Source: Deltaproteobacteria bacterium (GTDB lineage Bacteria; Myxococcota_A; Polyangia; HGW-17; JAJRWW01). Taken from it: 51,508 bases of DNA. How positions within the stretch are numbered: the first letter of the stretch is position 1; every line of letters starts with the position of its first letter. The stretch spans positions 11,365 to 62,872 of the forward strand of contig JAOZUO010000002.1 in NCBI GenBank assembly GCA_029938605.1. The letters are read 5' to 3'. This document shows, piece by piece, positions 25,601-34,063 of the stretch. The position numbers and the translations under genes were made by a program. Under the pieces are notes generated by a model. The model saw only the letters and a list, made by a program, of their open reading frames with translations. It searched no databases and was not told where the DNA came from.

Positions 25601-28600
25601 GCGCTACGTCAAGCGCAAGTGGCGGCCCGTGGAGCGGGACGCGCAGAACTGCCGGCTGGTGTCGGGCAAGGATCCGGGCAAGTGCGTGTTCAAGACGAGC
25701 AAGGGCGGGAGGTACATCATCCGCGCGCGGGTGACCGACGCTGACGGCAAGCCCAACCGCACGACCATGACGCGGTGGGTGACCGGGGGCAAGCTGCCGC
25801 CCAAGCACAAGGTGGAGAAGGAGAAAGTGCGGCTCATCGCGGGGCAGAAGCGGTACCAGCCCGGAGAGACCGCCGAGATTCTGGTGCAGGCGCCCTTCTA
25901 TCCGGCCGAGGGGTTGATGACCGTGCGGCGGGCGGGGATCGCGTCGGTGAAGCGGTTCACCATGTCATCGTCCACCACCACACTCCAGGTGGCCATTACC
26001 GAGAGCCACTATCCGAGCCTGCGGGTGCGGGTGGATCTGGTGGGCGCCGCCGCGCGCCTCGACGCCAGCGGTGAGCCCGTCAAGAAGCTGCCCAAGCGGC
26101 CGGCCTACGCCAGCGGGAGCATCTCCCTGCCGGTGCCGCCGCTCAAGCGCAGCCTCAAGGTCGTGGTGACGCCGGGGAAAAAGTCCATCGCCCCGGGCCA
26201 AAAGACCGCGCTGAATGTCACCCTCACCGACGCCGACGGAAAGCCCGTGGCAGGGGCCGAGGTGGCCTTGGTTGCGGTGGACGAGGCCGTGCTTTCGCTC
26301 ACGGGCTACAAGCTGTCCAGCCCGCTGTCGACGTTCCATCCCTATCGCTCGGGCGGGGTTCGGGATACGTACCTGCGGGCCATGGTGCAGCTCATGGACC
26401 CCACCGAGATGCTCAAGAGGCTGGGCAACTCGGCTCCGAGTGGGGTGATGATGCAAAAGAAGGAGGGCAAGATGGCTGCGGCGAGCACCATGGACTCGGC
26501 GGCCAGGCCTGCGCCCTCCAGGGCGCGGAGCTCGGGTGGTCGCGGATTCGGGGCGTCGAGGCGCAGGTCCGCCAAGGGCAAGCGTTCGCAGCCGAAAAAG
26601 CCCGCCACCGCCCAGCCCATCGCCGTACGCAAGAACTTCGAGCCCCTGGCGCTCTTCGCGCCCACGGTCCGGACCGACGCAGCCGGCAAGGCGCGGGTGG
26701 AGCTAAAGGTGCCTGACAACCTTACGCGGTATCGGGTCATGGCCGTGGCCGTGGCCAAGGCCACGCACTACGGCTATGGCGAGGCGTCGGTGACGGCGCG
26801 CAATCCGCTGATGCTGCGGCCGGCGGCGCCGCGCTTTTTGAACTTCGGCGACCGCTTCTCGCTGCCCATCGTAGTGCAGAACCAGACCGACCAGGCCATG
26901 GAGGTGCAGGTGGCCGTGCGGGGCACCAACGTGAAGTGGACCGGGGGGCAGGGCAAGGTCATCTCCGTGCCGGCCAACGACCGGCGGGAGGTGCGCTTCG
27001 GGGCTGAGACCGTCATGGCGGGCATCGCCCGGTTCCAGGTAGCGGCGGCCACGGGGAGCTATGCCGACGCGGCGCAGATCAAGCTGCCCGTGTGGACACC
27101 GGCCACCACCGAGGCCTTCGCCACCTACGGCACCATCGACAAGGGGGCCACCATCCAGCCCGTGTCCATGCCCAAGAACGTCTTCAAGGCTTTCGGTGGG
27201 CTGGAGATCTCAACGTCCTCCACGGCGCTGCACGCACTGACCGACGCGGTGCTGTATATCTACTCGTACCCCTACGACTGCTCGGAGCAGATCGCTTCGC
27301 GGGTGCTGGCTGTGGCGGCGCTCCGTGACGTGCTCTCGTCCTTCAAGGCCAAGGGGCTGCCCAAGGGGCCGGCCATCACGGCCGCCGTGGTCCGGGACAT
27401 GCGGCGGCTGCGCAATATGCAAAACGATGACGGGGGCTGGGGTTTCTGGCGACGGTACCAGCGGTCCTGGCCTTTTTTGTCTGTCCATGTGACCCACGCC
27501 CTGGTGCGCGCCAAGGCCAAGGGTTTTGCGGTGCCCCCGACCATGATCTCCAACGCGCTGGGTCACATCAAGAACATCGAGCGCCACATTCCGAGCACCT
27601 ACGGCGAGCACATCCGCCGGGTCATCGTGGCCTACAGCGTCTATGTGCGATACCTGGCCAAGGACGTGGACGTAGGCAAGGCGCTGCGCACCTATCGGTG
27701 GTTCAAGTCGCACAAGCACGAGGCCCTCGAGGCCATCGGCTGGCTGTATCCCGTCCTCTCGGGGGCGCCGGCGGCCGGCAAGGAGATCGCCGAAATCCGC
27801 AAGGACTTGAACAACCGGATCACCGAGACCGCCGGGGCGGCGCACTTCCGCACCTCCTACTCCGACGGCGCGCATCTGATCCTGTACTCGAACCGACGGG
27901 TGGATGGGATCCTGCTGGAGGGGCTCATCAAGGACCAGCCCAAGAGCGACTTGATCCCCAAGATCGTGCGCGGTCTGCTCGCCCACAGAAAGCGTGGGCG
28001 GTGGTCCAACACGCAGGAGAACGTGTGGGTGCTGCTGGCCCTGGACAAGTACTTCAACACCTACGAGAAGGTCACGCCCAACTTCGTGGCGCGGGTTTGG
28101 CTGGGAGAGCAGTTTGCCGGCCAGCACCGGTTCGCCGGACGCACCACGGAGCGTCACCGCATCGATATCCCCATGAAGCTGTTGGGTGAGCCCGGCAAGC
28201 AGATGGGGCTGGTGGTGGACAAAAAGGGCGCGGGCCGCCTGTACTACCGCATTGGCATGCGGTACGCGCCTGCGGACCTGCGGCCGCCCCCCGCCAGTCA
28301 CGGGTTCACCGTGCAGCGGCGGTACGAGGCGGTGGACAAGCCGTCGGATGTGGCGCGGCTGCCCGACGGTACCTGGAAGGTGAAGGCGGGCGCCCGCGTG
28401 CGGGTGGTGGTCACCATGGTGGCCCACGCCCGGCGGTACCACGTGGCCCTGGTGGACCCGCTCCCCGCGGGTCTCGAGGCCATCAACACCACCCTCAAGG
28501 GGGCTGAGCCCGTGCCGAAGGCCAAGGCCGCCGGTAACTCCGCTCTGCGTAGACGCGGGCGCAGGCGTGGACGTGGGCGTCACATGGGACGTAGTCGCGG

Positions 28601-28838
28601 GTTCCGGGGGCGCTACTACTGGGGTTGGTGGCGACGGGCCTGGTACGAGCACCAGAACCTGCGTGACGAGCGCGCCGAGGCCTTCACCTCCTACCTACGG
28701 GCGGGCGTGCACACCTATAAGTACATCACCCGCGCCCTCACCCCGGGGACCTTCGTGGTGCCCCCGGCCAAGGCCGAGGAGATGTATCACCCCGAGACCT
28801 TTGGCCGCTCCGCAGGCGATAAGCTCATCGTGGAGTAA
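22623..28838 (+). CDS. Thioester-containing bacterial alpha-2-macroglobulin lipoprotein
   Basis: A 2071-residue protein. ATG 22623 (or 22626) follows GGGAG; the longer open frame from 22245 lacks signal features. The N-terminus ends in an LALASGGC lipobox-like site. Macroglobulin-type beta domains fill about residues 60-1270. VAVDEAVLSLTGY precedes the presumed bait region (about 1275-1335), which is rich in Lys, Arg, Ser and Ala. The thioester motif CSEQ is at residue 1553 (nt 27279), within YPYDCSEQ, followed by the alpha-helical complement-like domain. An Arg/Gly-rich insert (about 1976-2010) interrupts the C-terminal domain. Known role: periplasmic trapping of proteases after bait cleavage. 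The usual partner gene for PBP1C (pbpC) is not adjacent. Confidence 0.93.
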   Translation: MMRKFQLVGSGGSTMSAATAAATMTVMAMALALALASGGCPTKKKPRLGVLVEDALLVGDGAPAGVAVTSGGLTFRLAEGQSPHGPAANNPLDPGKPLSAAQTKALLARVGAVVMKAGDQSAFAFRARSLPPPRTGKTVKGVFPPPIKPQVVDVKKGGPLKVLRGSPVGDVLMAPKLSVTFNQPMVAVTSHADTIAKGVPVTLTPSIKGQWRWIGTRTLLFETKLRFPMATAFTATVGAGTKSANGGVLAEAKTWSFSTPPPRLLGRYPSHGPQRLDPVFFLGFDQRIDPDRVLAKVVLSGGGKQVALLRAPKGRIVGDKILAALVKGSERAKHKSRWVAFVATERLTPGTSYTVTVGEGTPSAEGPLTTKKDQTFTFKTYDPLKVRWRNCEEKVPCRPPTGLMMRFNNPLDEKVFDAKSLTVTPKIPDMRIVARGSSLYVYGQVKGRTTYKVTLPATLKDTFGQTLGADQTLSFFLKDARPRLMSNYKGMVVLDPKGDKVFRLHSINYKQLRVTIRRVQASDWSAYLDYQRKYRRIKDVPPMPGKLVVAKTLTVKGSPDQMVETVIPLKKGLNKQGHGQLLVQVSNWPLPEKRYLRKYLLAWVQATDLAVDAFVDHTHLLGWVTRLSDGKPVSGAELSIRPTGVKGTSGGDGLAKLALAGYDKDIKRRVLVAKTATDVVLLPESRYYWGSGYWYKRTKPGESLRWFVYDDRKLYKPKEEVRLKGWVRLVDMGASGRIRLLPQPAQKVTWTVLGPRNNKVANGTAEINALGGFNLKFKLPDNVNLGRARVSLRVPVAASGSNHTHRFLIAEFKRPEFEVSAQASTGPHMIGKHVDVQVKASYFAGGGLPGAKVNWRVTASKGSYTPPNRSGWTFVGWAPTWGRKTKVRSKSEVFSGITDSRGAHRVRIHFDAVDPPRPMSVTASATITDVNRRTWTASKALVVHPSKLYVGMRTKKYFVRRGTPMQVEVIVTDLQGKAVSGRVVGVQAVRKEWRYVKRKWRPVERDAQNCRLVSGKDPGKCVFKTSKGGRYIIRARVTDADGKPNRTTMTRWVTGGKLPPKHKVEKEKVRLIAGQKRYQPGETAEILVQAPFYPAEGLMTVRRAGIASVKRFTMSSSTTTLQVAITESHYPSLRVRVDLVGAAARLDASGEPVKKLPKRPAYASGSISLPVPPLKRSLKVVVTPGKKSIAPGQKTALNVTLTDADGKPVAGAEVALVAVDEAVLSLTGYKLSSPLSTFHPYRSGGVRDTYLRAMVQLMDPTEMLKRLGNSAPSGVMMQKKEGKMAAASTMDSAARPAPSRARSSGGRGFGASRRRSAKGKRSQPKKPATAQPIAVRKNFEPLALFAPTVRTDAAGKARVELKVPDNLTRYRVMAVAVAKATHYGYGEASVTARNPLMLRPAAPRFLNFGDRFSLPIVVQNQTDQAMEVQVAVRGTNVKWTGGQGKVISVPANDRREVRFGAETVMAGIARFQVAAATGSYADAAQIKLPVWTPATTEAFATYGTIDKGATIQPVSMPKNVFKAFGGLEISTSSTALHALTDAVLYIYSYPYDCSEQIASRVLAVAALRDVLSSFKAKGLPKGPAITAAVVRDMRRLRNMQNDDGGWGFWRRYQRSWPFLSVHVTHALVRAKAKGFAVPPTMISNALGHIKNIERHIPSTYGEHIRRVIVAYSVYVRYLAKDVDVGKALRTYRWFKSHKHEALEAIGWLYPVLSGAPAAGKEIAEIRKDLNNRITETAGAAHFRTSYSDGAHLILYSNRRVDGILLEGLIKDQPKSDLIPKIVRGLLAHRKRGRWSNTQENVWVLLALDKYFNTYEKVTPNFVARVWLGEQFAGQHRFAGRTTERHRIDIPMKLLGEPGKQMGLVVDKKGAGRLYYRIGMRYAPADLRPPPASHGFTVQRRYEAVDKPSDVARLPDGTWKVKAGARVRVVVTMVAHARRYHVALVDPLPAGLEAINTTLKGAEPVPKAKAAGNSALRRRGRRRGRGRHMGRSRGFRGRYYWGWWRRAWYEHQNLRDERAEAFTSYLRAGVHTYKYITRALTPGTFVVPPAKAEEMYHPETFGRSAGDKLIVE

Positions 28839-28846
28839 ACGCCCTG

Positions 28847-28905
28847 TCTGGGAAACAAGGTAACAAGTACACTACGTCCCCTCTCCTTTCTCTCCTTTCC
28901 ATCAG
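28847..28905. repeat. Dispersed repeat copy 2
   Basis: It begins 8 bp after the macroglobulin stop. It has CTGGGAAA, AACAAG, ACTACGTCCC and a CTCTCC pyrimidine tail in the same order and orientation as the copy at 10-60, with scattered substitutions and a small gap. No coding potential. Confidence 0.6.
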
Positions 28906-28912
28906 GGATTGG

Positions 28913-29842
28913 TTGGTGGAGCGGCTGCGGGGTGGGGGGGCGGTGGAGTTTGATGTGGTGGATCCGGCGCTGGGGGCTGGGCTGTATAGTGGGGAGGAGG
29001 TGCGGGTGGGGGGGCAGGTCGTGCGGGTGCGGGGGTACCGGTGCTGGGTGGATCTGGCGGAGCTGCTGGGGTGCCGGATGGTGGTTGTTTCGGTCTCGGA
29101 CCGGAGCGGTGAGACTCCTCAGGGGTTTGTGCGGCTCCGTTTCGAGGCGCTGGATCCGGACGGATCCTTCCATGACGAGGCGTCCGAAGATCCCACGGAG
29201 AAGTACGGCACCGCCTCTCGGTATGCGCGCATTAACAAGCTCGAGGAGCCGTCCTTCGTGCTGGGACTGGAGGCGGCCTTGCGGCGGGTGGACCTGGCGC
29301 CCCGAGCGCGGGTGCTGGACCTGGGCGTGAACACCGGCGACGAGCTGGAGCTGCTGCGACGGGTCACCGGAGACGAGCGGTTCGGCGGGCTGGAGCTGGT
29401 GGGTGTGGATCACAGCGCTTCGGCCGTGGCCCGGGCCGCCGAGCGGTTCGGTGGGGACCGCTGTCACCTGGTGGTCCACGACATCAACGCGCTGTCGGAG
29501 CTGGACCTGGGGCGGTTCGACCTGCTGCTGAGCGTCGCCACCTTGCACAGCCCATCCATTCACAACCCCAAGCAACTGTTCATGCAGCTCATGCAGGCTC
29601 ATCTCACGCCCACCGGCGCCGTGATCCTGGGATTTCCCAACTGCCGCTGGCAAGGGGGCGAGGTGCTGTATGGAGCCCAGCCCCCGAACTACAACCACCC
29701 GGAGCTGTCGGTTGTGCTCAAGGATGTGGACTGGTGCAAGCGCTACCTACAGCAGCACTCCTTCCGGGTCACCATCACCGGCCGCCACTATCTGTTTCTC
29801 ACGGCGACCCGAATTGGTGTGACGTCGGAAAGCGACGACTAG
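28913..29842 (+). CDS. Class I SAM-dependent methyltransferase
   Basis: A 309-residue protein. The start is TTG 28913 or GTG 28916, after CAGGGA. Residues 1-85 are a beta-rich extension (VRVGGQVVRVRGYRCWVDL). The methyltransferase fold begins with motif I VLDLGVNTGDELELL at about 139-153, then motif II VGVDHSASAVARA near 170, VVHDINAL near 193, and the acidic FDLLLSVATLHSP motif IV-like segment. The C-terminal strand pair is FRVTITGRHYLFLTAT. The substrate is unknown. It is GC-rich like the flanking core genes, unlike the block at 29956-34810. Confidence 0.85.
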   Translation: MVERLRGGGAVEFDVVDPALGAGLYSGEEVRVGGQVVRVRGYRCWVDLAELLGCRMVVVSVSDRSGETPQGFVRLRFEALDPDGSFHDEASEDPTEKYGTASRYARINKLEEPSFVLGLEAALRRVDLAPRARVLDLGVNTGDELELLRRVTGDERFGGLELVGVDHSASAVARAAERFGGDRCHLVVHDINALSELDLGRFDLLLSVATLHSPSIHNPKQLFMQLMQAHLTPTGAVILGFPNCRWQGGEVLYGAQPPNYNHPELSVVLKDVDWCKRYLQQHSFRVTITGRHYLFLTATRIGVTSESDD

Positions 29843-29955
29843 CGGACGCTACAGCGACGCTGTCTGGGGCTGGCCGGGGTGGGGATCCTCTGCTCTTTTT
29901 CACTAAGCTCGCCCGCACCGTACAACAGCACGACCGACAATGCCGGCAAGCACCA

Positions 29956-30813
29956 TCATCCGGAGGATCGATGGCTGGGCGAGGGGTACAGCTTCTCCCG
30001 ACAATCAGGGCAGATGGAGTGGGTGAACTCCATGGACTCCTCATCATGCAGGTACTGCTCTATGGAGACCCACGCCAAGGTCGACTCGTCGCCGCCGGGG
30101 CTCGCCTCGTCCTCTTTGCGGATATTCTTGCAGCTGGCACAGATAGGGAGCAGGGTCTCCAGCTTTTGGATATGGGCCGAGGCCATGCGGAGCTCGGATA
30201 CTTTACGCAGGAGAAGAACGCCTAGCAATATCAACGCGGCAACTATGGTCCCCAGCAGTATTCCCGAGACCCAGGTGGTGTTCTTTTCCGAGCGCTTCTG
30301 CATCATCGAAACGGAGCGGTCCATCTCGCCCAGGAGGGTCGCGTTCGTCCGAATTACGTACTCGAGGGCGGCCTCGTTTCGCTTGGCGAGGTAGTCCTCG
30401 AGCCGACGAGAGAATTGGCTCCACAGGGAAATGACCCTCTGCAGCTGCGCGCGAATGGAGGCGTCCTGCATGGGGGGGAGCTTGCGGTGGGCGCCCGAAC
30501 GTAGGTCCAAGGGAGCTTGTCCGCCGTTGAGGAGGGCGAAAAGTGTCGTCTGGAAGGCTCGCATGGTTCGCCGCACAACCTTCGCCGAGGTTCGCCCCTG
30601 GGCATAGAGCAGGATGTCTTTGCACAGCTTCTGCGTGAGCATGCGTTGCCGTCCGGCGAGATTGATACGCACGCCGTCGTATCGCTGCTTCTCTACGGTC
30701 CGCGCAGTTAGCACCGCCGGTATGAGCAGCAACCCCACCAGAGTCACAGCAATCCACACCAACCGCCTACCAGACCCCCGACCACCAAAGTATCTCTCTA
30801 TCGCCACGGCCAT
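29956..30813 (-). CDS. PilJ-type membrane sensor with C-terminal zinc-binding motif
   Basis: A 285-residue protein; GGAGG lies just before ATG 30813. TM1 is at 19-37. A periplasmic helical sensor of the PilJ/NarX type follows (NLAGRQRMLTQKLCKDIL at 51-68). TM2 is at 182-202, then a short helix. The C-terminal segment LPICASCKNIR...HSICPDCREKLYP supplies C225, C228, H265, C268 and C271. That motif is known at the C-terminus of many PAS, GGDEF or kinase proteins, normally after a larger output module. Here no kinase, cyclase or methyl-accepting domain exists, so signalling would depend on a partner or on the zinc site itself. Divergent from the E1 operon. Confidence 0.85.
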   Translation of the reverse strand: MAVAIERYFGGRGSGRRLVWIAVTLVGLLLIPAVLTARTVEKQRYDGVRINLAGRQRMLTQKLCKDILLYAQGRTSAKVVRRTMRAFQTTLFALLNGGQAPLDLRSGAHRKLPPMQDASIRAQLQRVISLWSQFSRRLEDYLAKRNEAALEYVIRTNATLLGEMDRSVSMMQKRSEKNTTWVSGILLGTIVAALILLGVLLLRKVSELRMASAHIQKLETLLPICASCKNIRKEDEASPGGDESTLAWVSIEQYLHDEESMEFTHSICPDCREKLYPSPSHRSSG

Positions 30814-30910
30814 AACCTCCTATGCCTATAGTATTTGTAAGCGAGAGGGCCGCTTTGACAAGTGGAAAGCGCAAGGACGGCGTAATTACAGTGGATCTTG
30901 CTTTACGACT

Positions 30911-30977
30911 TGACCCGTTAGCCCGCAATTACCATCGTCAGTAGAAGCAGTGACCCATTCCCGCTGCTTGACCCATG
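30911..30977 (+). promoter_or_regulatory. TGACCC direct repeats upstream of the E1 operon
   Basis: TGACCC occurs at 30911-30916, 30951-30956 and 30969-30974 (the last two continuing CATT and CATG) in the 190-bp divergent gap. Spacings are 40 and 18 bp. They may be an operator; no convincing -10/-35 pair was found for either direction. Confidence 0.25.
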
Positions 30978-31003
30978 CGCGGTCGTCCCCGATACTCGAT
31001 CAA

Positions 31004-32968
31004 ATGCTACATAGTCAGACTGCACGGCCTGAAGACGACATGGTTCGTCAAGCCGTTCGCGTACGTGTGCTGGAGCGCTTGCTGCTCGAGCTTTTTAACG
31101 AAGGTAGCCTTTTTGGCACCGTTCACACTTGTCTCGGTCAGGAATTCTGCGCGGCAGCGCTCCATCCACATTTGAAACCCGGGCAGGATGCCTTTTTCGC
31201 CACCCACCGGGGTCATGGGCATTACCTCTGCCATGGAGGCCCGCCCGAGGACTTCCTGGCCGAGCTCATGGGCCGGGAGGGCGCCTTGTGTAACGGCTGT
31301 GGCGGAACGCAGAACCTGGCATACAAGCGGTTTTTCTCGGCGGGGATCCAGGGAGGTAGCGCGCCGATAGGTGTCGGCTACGCCTGGGCAATGGCCAGAA
31401 GGGGCGAGGAGAACATCGCGGTCGTGCAAATCGGCGATGGCACACTCGGAGAGGGTACACTCTACGAAGCGTTTACATTCGCGGCGCTACTGAAAGCACC
31501 GGTTCTGTTCCTGCTGGAGATCAACGGTTGGGCCCAATCCACCGACACCAGCCAGACGACGCCGGGGGACCTGGTCCAGCGTGCCGCGGGGTTTGGCCTG
31601 CGAGTACACCGGTCGTCTGACAGTGACCCCGATCTGCTGTGGAGCCAGCTCAAGGATGTGGTTGCTCAGGTCCGGCAGGGCGTGCCGACCCTGCAGATCC
31701 TCGATACCCGTCGACTGGCGGCCCACAGCAAAGGCGACGACGACAGATCCCCGGCGTATATGGCGAAGATGGAAGCCCAAGACCCTCTCACCCGATTGAT
31801 TGCCGAGAGCCCCCAGGTCCGGGACATGGTTGAGGAGTCCGAACGTGAATTTCGGGAGATCGCGGAGATCGTCAAACGCCGACCGCTGTTGGAAGCAGAG
31901 GTTCTCCACCGGTCCACGGCTCGTTTGGTGGTACGATCCGAGGACCTCACACCGGGAGACGAGGCGTCGCTTCGGGGGACAGAATCGTTGAATCACGCTC
32001 TGGATGAGCTCCTGGGAGAATCAAATCAGAGGGTGCTGCTGGGGGAAGACGTACTCGATCCCTATGGTGGAACGTTCAAAGTGAGTCGTGGCCTATCGAC
32101 CAGATATCCGGACCAGGTGTTTTCGACGCCCATTGCTGAAGCGGGGATGGTCGGACTGGCAAACGGCTTGGCCCTGGCCGGGGCGGAGCCGATCGTAGAG
32201 ATGATGTTCGCCGATTTTGTCACCCTCGCCACGGACCAGCTCGTAAATTTCGCCGCGAAGTTCCGTCAGATGTACGCCCAGAAGGTCAGCTGTCCGTTGA
32301 CGCTTCGACTGCCATCGGGCGGTGGGCGTGGCTATGGGCCGACCCACAGCCAATGTCTGGAGTATCTGTTCTTTGGGATCCCCGGGATCCGGGTCGTTGC
32401 CATGTCGCACCGCCATGGTAGCGGTGCCCTTTTGAAGCACGTGGTGCGAAATCAGTCCACGCCCACCATCTTCGTCGAGCACAAGGGACTCTACTCGTCG
32501 CCCAGTCAGAAGGGACGGCTTTGGGACTTGGAGTTGGTGCCCACGGTGAGGGACAACGGGGGATATCCGCCGCTGTACTATCGAGCAAAAAATGGCGAAA
32601 GCGGGGACGTAACGCTGGTCACCTACGGGGGGACGGCCGGAATCGTGGAGCAGGTCATGCGCCACCTGGTGGAGGAGGAGGAGTTGCGTTTTGAGCTCAT
32701 TATTTTGACGCAGATCTGGCCCCTGGAGGCGGAGGAAGTCGTCACCTCAGTCCAGAGGACGAGGCGTCTGGTAGTCGTCGAAGAGGGAACCAGCGACTAC
32801 GGCGTTGGAGGGGCTCTGGCCGGGCTGGTCGCCGAATCCACCGGCGGCTCTTTTCAGATGAGGCGCGTTGGCTCAATGCCCGTTCCCCTGCCGTGCGCAC
32901 GCCAACTCGAAGATGCGGTTCTGCCCTCGGTGGAGCGGATTCGCGCCGCCATATTGGGAGTGCTGTGA
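31004..32968 (+). CDS. Fused 2-oxoacid dehydrogenase E1 (alpha plus beta)
   Basis: The product is 654 residues from ATG 31004; starts at 30950 or 31040 are also possible, since no clear ribosome site is seen. The alpha half has FATHRGHGHYL near residue 65 and the thiamine-diphosphate motif GDGTLGEG near 144, ending about 31 residues later in LEINGWAQ. The beta half begins near 325 (RGTESLNHALDELL) and carries PIAEAGMVGLANGLALAG, FADF and the GGGRGYGPTHSQ loop. Known role: decarboxylation of a 2-oxoacid and reductive acylation of a lipoyl carrier. Single-chain E1 occurs but is less common than separate subunits. The next gene starts 1 nt after the stop and encodes a lipoyl-domain protein, the likely acceptor. 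Confidence 0.92.
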   Translation: MLHSQTARPEDDMVRQAVRVRVLERLLLELFNEGSLFGTVHTCLGQEFCAAALHPHLKPGQDAFFATHRGHGHYLCHGGPPEDFLAELMGREGALCNGCGGTQNLAYKRFFSAGIQGGSAPIGVGYAWAMARRGEENIAVVQIGDGTLGEGTLYEAFTFAALLKAPVLFLLEINGWAQSTDTSQTTPGDLVQRAAGFGLRVHRSSDSDPDLLWSQLKDVVAQVRQGVPTLQILDTRRLAAHSKGDDDRSPAYMAKMEAQDPLTRLIAESPQVRDMVEESEREFREIAEIVKRRPLLEAEVLHRSTARLVVRSEDLTPGDEASLRGTESLNHALDELLGESNQRVLLGEDVLDPYGGTFKVSRGLSTRYPDQVFSTPIAEAGMVGLANGLALAGAEPIVEMMFADFVTLATDQLVNFAAKFRQMYAQKVSCPLTLRLPSGGGRGYGPTHSQCLEYLFFGIPGIRVVAMSHRHGSGALLKHVVRNQSTPTIFVEHKGLYSSPSQKGRLWDLELVPTVRDNGGYPPLYYRAKNGESGDVTLVTYGGTAGIVEQVMRHLVEEEELRFELIILTQIWPLEAEEVVTSVQRTRRLVVVEEGTSDYGVGGALAGLVAESTGGSFQMRRVGSMPVPLPCARQLEDAVLPSVERIRAAILGVL

Positions 32969-32969
32969 C

Positions 32970-34061
32970 ATGGGGAAGGACCTGGGAAAAATCGAAGCCG
33001 TATTGATTCCGCGCCAAGGCGTCAATGACGACGTAGCCACCCTCATCCACTGGGAAGTGGACGATCGACGACCCGTGAGGCGAGGAGATGTCCTGGTGGT
33101 AATGGAAACCACAAAGACGGCCTTTGAGCTCGAATGTCCAGAGGATGGATACGTCGTTCATAACGCGCAGGAAGGGGACCGTCTGGAGGTCGGCTCGGTG
33201 TTCGCCTTCATCGTCGGGTCACAAGATACAGTGGTGGAGTTGCTGTCTCATTCAACTCCTACGGAAGAGAAACCAGCCAGCGACTCACAGATCGTGACCC
33301 GTAAAGCCCGGGAGATCATCGAGCGCGAGAAGATGGACTTGGGTGCCTTTGCCGACCTCCCCGTTGTGCGTGAGGAAGATGTCAGTCGGACTTTGAATGC
33401 GTCCTCGCCGCCCCTGGAGCAGCAGCGCCAGTTTCGCGGTCAGCCATTGGATCTGAAGGGAGACTGGGACGACGTTCTGACAGATCCCCTGCTGGGACAG
33501 ACGAAGGAGCTGTTGACCAAGCTGCGCCGGCGAATGCGTGCCAAATTCAATCGCCATGTTTCCACAGGCGACCTCTTGTATGACCGGTGGGACCTGGCGC
33601 GGGACTATGGTTTTGGGGAGGGCACATCGGTCTATGACGACGCCCTGATTCTGGGTGACGTCCAGGTTGGCCAGAACTGCTGGATCGGTCCCCATGCCAT
33701 TATCGACGGTTCCGGCGGACTGACGATCGGTGATTTTGTGGACGTCGGAGCCGGTGCCCAAATTTACTCACACAACACAATTCAGCGCACGTTGACCCGC
33801 CATGCGGCGGAGACTTTCCGTAACCCAACCAGGATTGGGGATTGCTGTTTCATTGCGCCCAACGCCATTATCGCAGCCGGGACAGTGCTCGGGAGTCACT
33901 CCTTTGTTGCCGCTTTGAGCTACGTGGAGGGGCGATTTCCGCCCTGCAGTTTCGTGGAAGGAAACCCGGCGCGAAGAGTTGGGGAAATCGTAGTCAATGG
34001 CGACGTCGCGCGGGTGGTGCGGTTCGGGACCGCGAAGGACGATTCTCTGTCGGCGAAGTGA
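32970..34061 (+). CDS. Lipoyl carrier, E3-binding-like and LbetaH acyltransferase fusion
   Basis: A 363-residue protein from ATG 32970, 1 nt after the E1 stop. Residues 1-85 are a lipoyl domain with METTKTAF at 45-52; K49 is the expected lipoylation site. Residues about 107-140 (VTRKAREIIEREKMDLGAF...VVREEDV) resemble the peripheral subunit-binding domain that docks E1 or E3. A linker leads to a left-handed beta-helix acyltransferase domain (about 225-350: LGDVQVGQNCWIGPHA, IGDFVDVGAGAQIYSHNT, FVEGNPARRVGEI), with a His in YSHN as in sugar O- and N-acetyltransferases. Normal E2 has a CAT-like catalytic core; here a hexapeptide transferase takes its place. Inferred: direct or local acyl delivery to a sugar-like acceptor. 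Confidence 0.88.
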   Translation: MGKDLGKIEAVLIPRQGVNDDVATLIHWEVDDRRPVRRGDVLVVMETTKTAFELECPEDGYVVHNAQEGDRLEVGSVFAFIVGSQDTVVELLSHSTPTEEKPASDSQIVTRKAREIIEREKMDLGAFADLPVVREEDVSRTLNASSPPLEQQRQFRGQPLDLKGDWDDVLTDPLLGQTKELLTKLRRRMRAKFNRHVSTGDLLYDRWDLARDYGFGEGTSVYDDALILGDVQVGQNCWIGPHAIIDGSGGLTIGDFVDVGAGAQIYSHNTIQRTLTRHAAETFRNPTRIGDCCFIAPNAIIAAGTVLGSHSFVAALSYVEGRFPPCSFVEGNPARRVGEIVVNGDVARVVRFGTAKDDSLSAK

Positions 34062-34063
34062 AC

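Noticed and set aside
24408..28652. Two open frames of about 470 codons on the minus strand across the macroglobulin gene
   Set aside because: Composition (His, Pro, Arg-rich) and lack of motifs mark them as antisense shadows of the plus-strand gene, whose thioester and domain motifs are clear.
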